Shown piece after piece: positions 57,520 through 64,000 of a stretch of DNA of 64,000 bases. Within the stretch, counting starts at the first letter, position 1; each line of letters starts with the position of its first letter. The position numbers and the translations under genes were made by a program. This DNA is from Catonia carolina (Eukaryota > Arthropoda > Insecta > Hemiptera > Achilidae): the NCBI GenBank assembly GCA_035578175.1, contig JAQMRL010000007.1, positions 48,680,727-48,744,726 on the forward strand, read 5' to 3'. The notes under the pieces are model-generated. The model saw only the letters and a program-made list of their open reading frames with translations, was not told where the DNA came from and did not search any database.

Positions 57520-58440
57520 TCTGGTGTGAAACACTCACACAATTTTCTCTTGCCAATGCAAATAATTTAAACAATATAACCTAACATTAGTAATAAAACA
57601 TTTGAAAAAAACAAAAAACTAACCTCTAAAAATATAACCTTATTTTAATCATGACTGAAAGACGCAAAATGAAAATTGAACTCAGTTCGGCTTAAAAATA
57701 TGGAAAATCACTCTTTCACACTAAACTAGGCTCTATAGAGAAATATGCTTTAAATGAAAGTTGTAGATCTGTTAATTCCTATAAAATTAATTATGTAGGC
57801 CTACACTTTTGTTGTAAAATGCATACTAAGGCCAAAATCTTAAAAAAATTGATTTTTCACACGTTTTCGTGAGAAAAAAACAAAAAAAATCGCTAATTAC
57901 TGCTAAACTAAGCGTTATACAAAAAAATGTTTGAAAGTTGTAGGTTTTTAAATTCTCTACAACTTTTATTATATAAATTTTTGCGCTAAAATTCATATTA
58001 AAGCCGTAATCTTAAAAAACCAATTTCTTTACGTGAAAACAGCCTCACCAAGAATTTCAGCAAACCTGGCGCCTACCCTATCTTGTAGAGAATAAAAAAT
58101 TGAATAAACCATGCGATTTTAAAAAAAATCGTAGGACCAGTTTTTTGAGAAAATAAAAAAAAAGTGGAAAATGACACGAATAAACTACTACTTCCGGTTG
58201 ACCGATTTCAATGAAAATGTTCGTGTCAGGTCCGGTAGTGGTATGTAACTTAAGTTTCAAGTTCGTACGATGTTTCGTCCTTGAGATATTCTGTTCACCC
58301 ACACAGACCAATCGCTAAAAACATGTTTTTTTGGTTCAGGGGGTCTGAAAACATGTAGATCCGGTGAAAACTCGATTTCGAAAAATCGACATGAAAACAA
58401 TACTTTCCTTCCTATATATTCATATAGGCAAGAGAAAGTA
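57520..58440 (+). repeat. R930 dispersed repeat, copy 7
   Basis: TCTGGTGTGAAACACTCACA, CAATTTTCTCTTGCC ... CCTATATATTCATATAGG, CAAGAGAAAGTA. Half-repeat A spans about 57701-57870 and half-repeat B about 57885-58045. It starts 53 bp upstream (minus-strand sense) of exon 2 of the unknown gene. Confidence 0.92.
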
Positions 58441-58684
58441 AAAACACGGAGTGAGATACTCACATTGACTTTCATATAGGTAGGTATATAATTTGTGTGC
58501 GATTCTCAATTGCAAAATATGAGGCATATCCAGAAAGTAGCTAAGTACTGTTTTGTTCTGATGCTACTGCAGTGCTCCTGTTGTTGCTTTACGTATGTGC
58601 ATTAGTTTCGCTGGTTCATTGCCTCTTCCCTGACACCATAACAAATGATTTGTCTTGTGTTTTTCTGTAATTTTTTACAGTTAT

Positions 58685-58687
<3 letters not shown>

Positions 58688-58733
<46 letters not shown>
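58688..58733. repeat. (CA)n(TA)n microsatellite
   Basis: About 17 CA units followed by about 6 TA units. Confidence 0.9.
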
Positions 58734-58734
<1 letters not shown>

Positions 58735-58854
58735 ATTTGATTTTTTTCTTCTGTAATTGTTTAAAATATTTAAAACAATACAGTGAGACTTAGAGGAAAC
58801 TTTGGTGTGGAATTCAAAACAAAAGTAAAGGAATACTCAGTTAAGAGATTGTGT

Positions 58855-59144
58855 GGCTCCATGACAATGTTTCACCCCACAAAGTTGGTGACACTCAAAT
58901 AATAGTTCTACAGTTCAGTTGGGAGCAGTTTTGATCACATGCTGTGCAGCCCGGACCGGCACTATCTGACTACAATTTGTCCCTGCACATTAAGCATGAT
59001 ATTGGTGGTAAGTACTTTGAAAGCAACAATGTGAAATTATGCCTATCATCACTGACAGGATATTTCTTTGAGAAAGGTTTGGATAAAATGGGCATCCGCT
59101 ACAATAAGTGTCTGAACATTAGTGGAAACTACATTGAAAAATAG
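58855..59144 (+). pseudogene. Mariner transposase C-terminal remnant
   Basis: HDNVSPHKVGDTQI (second catalytic Asp), PALSDYNLSLHIKHDIGG (third site), VKLCLSSLTGYFFEKGLDKM and RYNKCLNISGNYIEK with a TAG stop, parallel to 48600-48939 but from a different subfamily. One frameshift. The N-terminus is absent. Confidence 0.75.
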
Positions 59145-59240
59145 TTAAAGGTATGATCCTTCATGTAAAAATGAAATAGCTCAAAAAAAATGTTTTAGTA
59201 TTTTTTTCAAAACATGTCTTTTATTTTCCAGACATGCCTA

Positions 59241-59507
59241 AATAGACGGGTCCATAAAACAAAGGTGTCCGTTAGGAGAGGTTTCACTGTATTACTAGAA
59301 TCATATTTATTGAAATGTGAATTTGCATGTAGTAGTTGTGTTTGTCACACTTACAATACCAGTGTTCACTATCGTTGCTCTGCGGGAGATTAAGCAATAA
59401 CGATAAATAACCTCATCGATGATGTTTTTCTTCTATATTTCACAGCATTATAAATTCATACAGATATATTTAGTAGTGTTTTCTATATCTGAATTGATTA
59501 CAAAAAA
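59241..59507. other. Intron 1 of the unknown gene, nothing recognised
   Basis: Short spacer; no feature that I can support. Confidence 0.4.
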
Positions 59508-60268
59508 TCTGGTGTGAAACACTCACACAACTTTCTCTTGCCAATGCAAATAACTAACAATAAAACTAACATTAGTAATAAAACATTAGAAATAAACAAA
59601 AAACTAACCTCAAAAAACATTAGTGAAATACTCAAAATTAAAATCGACCTCAGTTTGGCTTAAAAATACGGAAAATCGCTCATTCACGCTAAACTAGGCA
59701 CTGTACAAAAAAATGCTTAAAATAAAAGTTGTAGATCTCCTAATTTCCTATAAATTTAATTATATACACTTTTGTCGTAAAATGCATTCTAAGGCCGAAA
59801 TCTTAAAAAAATAGATTTTTCTCACGTTTTCGTGAGAAAAAAAAACAGAAAACTGCTAATTACCGCTAAACTAAGCGTTATACAAAAAAATGTTTGAAAT
59901 AAAAGTTGTAGAATTTTACATTCTCTACAACTTTTATTATATAATGTTTTGCACTAAAATGCATATTAAAGCCGCAATCTTAAAAAGAAAATGTTTTTAC
60001 GTAAAAACAGTCTCACGCAGAATTTCAGCAAACATGGCACCTACCCTATCTTGTAGAGCATAAAAAATGTAGTAAACCAGGTGATTTTTAAAAAAAATCG
60101 TAGGACCAGTTTTCGAGAAAATCGCAAAAAAGTGAAAAATTATACGAATAAACTACTACTTCCGGTTGACCGATTTTGATGAAAATGTTCGTGTCGGGTC
60201 CGGTAGTGGTATGTAACTTAAGTTTCAAGATTCAAGTTCGTACGATGTTCTGTTCTTGAGATATTCTG

Positions 60269-60325
<57 letters not shown>

Positions 60326-60456
60326 CAATCGCTAAAAACATGTTTTTTGGGTTCAGGGGGTCTGAAAACGTATAGATCCGGTGAAAACTCGATTTCGAAA
60401 AATCGACATGAAAACAATACTTTCCTTCCTATATATTCATATAGGCAAGAGAAAGT
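59508..60456 (+). repeat. R930 dispersed repeat, copy 8, with an expanded CA tract
   Basis: TCTGGTGTGAAACACTCACA, CAACTTTCTCTTGCC ... CCTATATATTCATATAGG, CAAGAGAAAGTA. The short CA run present at the same place in other copies is a (CA)26 tract here (60271-60322). The best-preserved copy. Confidence 0.92.
60271..60322. repeat. (CA)26 microsatellite inside R930
   Basis: 52 uninterrupted bases of CA between TATTCTGTT and GACCAATCGC, both of which are R930 sequence. Confidence 0.95.
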
Positions 60457-60649
60457 AAAAAGGACTGGGACTGGTTGGAGTGCGAAGGGGGGGAGGAAGA
60501 CTGGCGTGGCCGCCAGTAGGTTGGTGTTACCAGTTACAAGTATTCCGTACACTGTTGTCACACCTGTGCTTCAGTCTCAGTCGCCGCTCTGCGACCAAAC
60601 CGCACGTTTCGCTGCTTACTGTGCTGTCTCGTGACCTGCTATTATAATT
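60457..60649. other. GC-richer spacer, unassigned
   Basis: GGTTGGAGTGCGAAGGGGGG and CTCAGTCGCCGCTCTGCGAC stand out in base composition. No reading frame or partner was seen. Confidence 0.35.
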
Positions 60650-61240
60650 GTTGTTTAGGTCATCAGCTGAAATGGTCATTTGAACCTCTAGAGGTTTTAC
60701 TAAGTAAACACGAGGAGTGAGGTGGTTTACCAGTGCCTTCCTCACTGAGCCAGCCACATTGGTGTAGTTGGTAACGTGCTCGCCTCTCATCATGTGATCT
60801 TGGGTTCAAATCCCATTCAGGCATGGCATATTTTCATATGTTGCAAAAAAATCATTTCATCCTTCACCGTCTGCATCAGCAGTAATTGCAGAACAGTCGG
60901 ACGTTAAACAAAAAAAAAAAATTGAATGCTTAGCTAGTCAGGCCCTCTGAAAAGCACCTACTTTCCACCCTGCAAATGACACCTTAATTTCATTCACCAC
61001 AGGGTCTGGCTGTATAGTGAAATACATTACTCTCAGAGGAGATAACTCTAACTAGTGTCTTTTACACCTCTACCTCTTCTGTTCTTAACTAGTTCAGTCA
61101 TATAATTGGCTGAATATGTGATAAGAAACAGAACTATTTTTCGTAGCAACAAACAGATCGTTTTGTTTGTTGTTGATCGTTTGGTTTGTTTGTTTTTCCT
61201 GAAACAAACAGATCGAGTGCAATTTAATTAGTACTCCACC
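60650..61240 (-). repeat. Family B repeat, minus-strand copy split by a SINE
   Basis: GTTGTTTAGGTCATCAGCTG, CTCTAGAGGTTTTACTAAGT and GCCTTCCTCACTGAG; interrupted at 60747-60920 by SINE S1; then CACCCTGCAAATGACACCTT, TCTCAGAGGAGATAACTCTA and TGATAAGAAACAGAACTA. Same order as 47045-47440. Confidence 0.75.
60747..60920 (+). repeat. SINE family S1, full-length copy nested in family B
   Basis: GCCACATTGGTGTAGTTGGT head, GGGTTCAAATCCCATTCAGG box B, body ATATTTTCATATGTTGCAAA, TCTGCATCAGCAGTAATTGC, and tail GACGTTAAAC plus an A-run. Confidence 0.88.
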
Positions 61241-61740
61241 TGCCTGCCAAGGGTGTGGCTATTGCAATCTATATATTAATAGCGAGCAGGTTTTTTTCAA
61301 CACTATTTTAACCACCTGAACCTTCACCGATTTTCCCCGAAGTGGGCTCAAATGAATCGTCTCTTTGAGTAGATTTGCAGAAAACTATCCAAAATCAAAT
61401 ATTTCGATTTATGACCGTAAAATAGGAGGTCTAAAATAGATTGGAGAGGGGGCAAGTTCAACGAACTGAAGTATAGGCCTCTCTCTTTCTCTATCTATCC
61501 CTCCCACATCTCGCACAGCTATTTCAGTTTGGAGAGGGGGCAAGTTTAGAATTGGTTGATCAGAGTTGTTTTTCAGTAATTACTTGAACCAAGAAGAGTA
61601 ACAATGTAAGAAGCAACTACATCATCAAAACACTATTTTCTTCAGGCAACCACACTGATATCATTTTCTTCTCGATAATATATTCAGGAAATTAATTTCC
61701 TATTTTTTCTTTTACTCTGCTTCTCTTTTTATTTTTTTTA

Positions 61741-61863
61741 ATGGATAGTCGTCCATTAGGGGGAAGACCAAGAGGAAGGAGATGAGGCACGCCTCAAAGT
61801 GCTCGAACGGAATCAGTTCGCCAGACACCTTATTATAATGCGCGAAGACAAAATTCAATTAGA
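61741..61863 (+). pseudogene. Helitron Rep/helicase N-terminal fragment
   Basis: MDSRPLGGRPRGRR followed by a stop and then SARTESVRQTPYYNARRQ, the basic Arg-rich start typical of Helitron Rep proteins. Interrupted by a TGA and truncated by the internal deletion. Confidence 0.5.
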
Positions 61864-61942
61864 TAAAACCCGAAATAATTTGGAAATTAGTAACATCGGA
61901 AATCTAAGAATCTTAGAATGTATGAAATTTTCTTGATTTAGA

Positions 61943-62251
61943 AGTCGTAACAGTGGCAGCCAAAGGCAGAAGGGTTTACTACCGCGGTTAGATCTAACCC
62001 CTTCAGATGGTACTTTGCCATTTACATTTAAGAGAAGACAGTTCCCCATCCGTTTAGCATTTGCGATTACAATAAATAAATCCCAAGGCCAAACATTCAA
62101 AAAAGTTGGCCTTTATGTGCCACAGCCGGTATTTTCACATGGACAATTGTACGTTGCTATGTCACGTGTCAGATCATTTGATAGCCTAAAAGTTCAAATA
62201 ATGCCACACAACAATAAATCAAAAAATGTTGTTTACAGAGAAGTTCTATAA
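61943..62251 (+). pseudogene. Helitron PIF1-like helicase C-terminus
   Basis: [60 protein letters not shown] and [13 protein letters not shown] are the conserved closing motifs of Helitron PIF1-family helicases (INKSQGQT and the AMSRVRS arginine-finger motif). It stops at 62249-62251, just before the terminal hairpin. The Walker motifs and the entire Rep nuclease are missing, and a frameshift lies near 61970. Confidence 0.88.
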
Positions 62252-62299
62252 AAACAAATTTACACTTTTGTGCGGGTTTTCCCGCACAGGTTCACCTAG

Positions 62300-62706
62300 T
62301 AGTGTTATAATTTATAAACAGTCCTTTACCATTCCCGTGCATTTTAAAAATATGAAGAAGTAATTACAATAATAATGACATCAATTGAGAAAAGAAGTGT
62401 GTTAATCGAACGTGGTTGTTCTGCCGTGTACAGCCAAGCGAGCTAGGCAGTCAACGTGGCAACGCTGCTCTCGCCCCCTTGCCAAGTGCCAATCCTATTT
62501 TGTAATTAATTCAACTATAATTGCAACTGATTAACGGTGTGAGTTACATGTGATTTAAATAGTTATCATGATATATAAACATTCAGTTTCTTTTTTTTTG
62601 TTTTATTCTTGAAACAGATTATTTTGAGTAGCTGTGATTTTAATATATTTATATAATTTATTAAACATCCTATGTAGAATTATCAACAGCCGTATTATTT
62701 ATAATT
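62300..62706. other. Intron 1 of the unknown gene, nothing recognised
   Basis: A small GC-rich patch near 62420-62500 (CAACGCTGCTCTCGCCCCCT) without a reading frame. Confidence 0.4.
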
Positions 62707-63046
62707 GAAATATATATTTCAAACCACCAGAATACAGTAACAGAAAACACTTACCAATGTTTATAGCACTTTTGTGTATTTTGTACACATCTTCAGTAAA
62801 TTAAAATTTTTTTAAAATATTTTTCACATCAAAATTTAAAACTTCCTACTCCTACCATGGCAGATAAGGAATCCATATTTATTCCTCATCTGCTGTGGTA
62901 GGAGTAGGAAGTTTTAAATTTTGATGTGAATAATATTTAAAAAAAAATTTAATTTACTGAAGATAAATACAAGACACACAAAAGCGCTATAAACATTGGT
63001 AAGTGTTTTCTGTTACCGTATTTTGGTGGTTAGAAATATATATTTC
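62707..63046. mobile_element. Foldback MITE (CCACCAGAATAC family), copy 2, with a second palindrome in its loop
   Basis: The outer arms (AAACCACCAGAATACAGTAA ... GTATTTTGGTGGTT) match copy 1 at 14725-14927 and are bordered by GAAATATATATTTC on both sides. The loop holds an unrelated palindrome, 62825-62928 (CACATCAAAATTTAAAACTT, CCTACTCCTACC ... GGTAGGAGTAGG), absent from copy 1. Confidence 0.85.
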
Positions 63047-63361
63047 AATTTCAATTATATAATTTAAGTTTTTGAATAAATGGTTAACCTAAATTTGTCA
63101 CATTATATTCTACTGTTTATAAAGTATCATTTTAAATTATTTACTTTCGGGAAACATAAATAATAATTACGAGAACAATCACTAAGAAAAGGTGGCTTTA
63201 GTATTACTGACAGGGAAAAAGTATCAACAAAAGAGAATTTATTAAACTAAACTTCTTGTACACATGATTGGTAAATTTTAGTGAAGTAGCAATGATGATC
63301 GACTAAGCATGCCTGGGATCAAGTGTTAATTATCTATGTTTTATCAGACTGAATTACCTAC
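63047..63361. other. Intron 1 of the unknown gene, nothing recognised
   Basis: AT-rich sequence immediately downstream (minus strand) of exon 1. Confidence 0.4.
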
Positions 63362-63477
63362 CTTCAGTAACGTTTTCATTTTTGGATTGTTGCTTGTCAG
63401 AACGGGACTTGAACTGACCGGATGATGACTTATTTTTACGTCTAGGCATGATCTTTACCTTCTCAGCGAACACTAAC
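63362..63477 (-). CDS. Unknown six-exon gene, exon 1 with start codon (CDS 63362-63449)
   Basis: The acceptor TTTTTGTTTTAG precedes 63477, so the start codon lies in an internal exon after a 28-nt untranslated stretch and a further 5' UTR exon is implied to the right. ATG at 63449-63447; donor GTAGGT after 63362. It encodes MPRRKNKSSSGQFKSRSDKQ, QSKNENVTE and one base (29 codons + 1). The basic, Ser-rich start could act as a nuclear or nucleolar localisation signal; no secretion signal is present. Assembled with exons 2-6 the frame is 374 codons plus stop. I recognise no homologue. Confidence 0.6.
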
Positions 63478-63580
63478 CTAAAACAAAAATCAAATTAAAT
63501 GGTACTTTAACTAGCGCAATTAAAACTTTAATATACTAAATATTTGAAAATACAAATCCTCAGGAAATATTAGTGGTACA

Positions 63581-63717
63581 GTAGAACTCTGTTAGGTTGG
63601 AACCCTTGAACCCCGATCAATTTAAGCCATAAATAATTTATAAAAATTCAAGAAGTTATATTACACTCACAGAGCAGAACAAATAAAATATTATACTGTC
63701 AAAATTCTTGGTCGGAG
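63581..63717. repeat. Possible Tigger-like terminus
   Basis: CAGTAGAACTCTGTTAGGTT near 63581, preceded by TA, has the CAGT...GTTA look of a pogo/Tigger end. No matching right end lies inside the window. Confidence 0.3.
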
Positions 63718-63843
63718 ACCTGTCAGTGGATGGTGCTCTCCATGCACCTCGCTCATGTCATTTCATTCATTCTTTCACCCACCATCATATTCACTGGTTG
63801 TTTATTTTATAACAGTCATGAATTTCATAAAGTTAATAAAAAA
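63718..63843 (-). repeat. Dispersed repeat, inverted partner of 55499-55625
   Basis: AGTGGATGGTGCTCTCCATG, CATGTCATTTCATTCATTCT and AACAGTCATGAATTTCATAA, in reverse relative to 55499-55625. Confidence 0.75.
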
Positions 63844-64000
63844 AAAAATTCTCGCAAACTAAAGTAGAATTAGAAAGATAATATTATAGGGAGTGTTATT
63901 ACTTTCATTGGTAATCAGAGAACTTAAAGACTGTTTTGTAATGTACTGTATTACTCTAATGTACTGGAGAAGATCATGAGAGCCTACAGATGGCAGATAT
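63844..64000. other. Window end, nothing recognised
   Basis: No feature that I can support. Confidence 0.4.

Larger units (their letters stand above)
58521..59240 (+). mobile_element. Mariner relic with degraded transposase end
   Basis: GAGGCATATCCAGAAAGTA at 58521 and TATTTTCCAGACATGCCT ending near 59240 are imperfect TIRs. The interior includes a (CA)n(TA)n microsatellite (58688-58733) and the transposase C-terminus. Confidence 0.65.
61268..62299 (+). mobile_element. Internally deleted Helitron
   Basis: 5' end A|TCTATATATTAATAGCGAGC (TC start at 61268). 3' end: a perfect 8-bp-stem hairpin TGTGCGGG-TTTT-CCCGCACA (62269-62288), then GGTTCAC and CTAG at 62296-62299 followed by T. This A|TC...hairpin...CTAG|T structure is diagnostic of Helitrons, which replicate by a rolling-circle mechanism without target duplication. 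Only the N-terminal start of the Rep/helicase frame and the extreme helicase C-terminus remain, so it is non-autonomous. It lies in intron 1 of the unknown gene. Confidence 0.88.

Overview
The window looks like insect nuclear DNA, and I lean towards a hemipteran or another hemimetabolous insect. It is strongly AT-rich. It contains short coding exons with canonical GT/AG introns of several kilobases, and a dense load of mariner, Tigger-like, Helitron, LINE, tRNA-derived SINE and foldback elements of the kind common in insects. I see no prokaryotic gene organisation, rRNA, functional tRNA gene or CRISPR array. Species assignment is inference only.

Three host genes can be supported, all on the minus strand. 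(1) A Rab35 GTPase: exon 1 is 9469-9520 and exon 2 is 4072-4246; the remaining exons lie beyond the left edge. (2) A complete, divergent DYRK-family (DYRK2/4-like) kinase of 467 aa in three exons (24805-23924, 23127-22953, 18070-17724), with a poly(A) signal at 17625-17630. (3) A gene I do not recognise, modelled as six phase-compatible exons between 63477 and 36120. It would encode 374 aa, with a disordered Ser/Asp/Lys-rich N-terminal half, an exact 12-residue tandem repeat, and a Trp-rich C-terminal part. A poly(A) signal lies at 35942-35951.

Layout. 1-2.5 kb: a Tigger-like repeat and two mariner relics. 4-9.5 kb: Rab35, with a LINE and a Tigger-like derivative in its intron. 10-17 kb: transposon relics, a 240-bp tandem duplication, two foldback elements and the first copy of a ~0.9 kb repeat that I call R930. 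17.7-24.8 kb: the kinase, whose second intron is stacked with miniature inverted-repeat elements. 25-35 kb: nested R930/LINE/SINE insertions, LINE relics, mariner and Tigger remnants. 36-63.5 kb: the unknown gene, whose introns hold a solo LTR with histone-type stem-loops (37.2-37.7 kb), several mariners, LINEs, a 1.1-kb region with an iterated two-orientation motif (51.4-52.5 kb), six R930 copies (50-60.5 kb), an internally deleted Helitron (61.3-62.3 kb) and a hairpin-within-hairpin element (62.7-63.0 kb).

Nearly all transposon reading frames are broken, so the mobile fraction is mostly fossil. The three host genes have no evident functional link to each other. The most unusual signals are the LTR with tandem histone-like 3'-end stem-loops, the 51.4-52.5 kb motif array, the R930 family (subterminal inverted repeats, terminal hairpin, internal duplication), and the unrecognised six-exon gene. 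All exon boundaries are read by eye from sequence and are not supported by transcripts.
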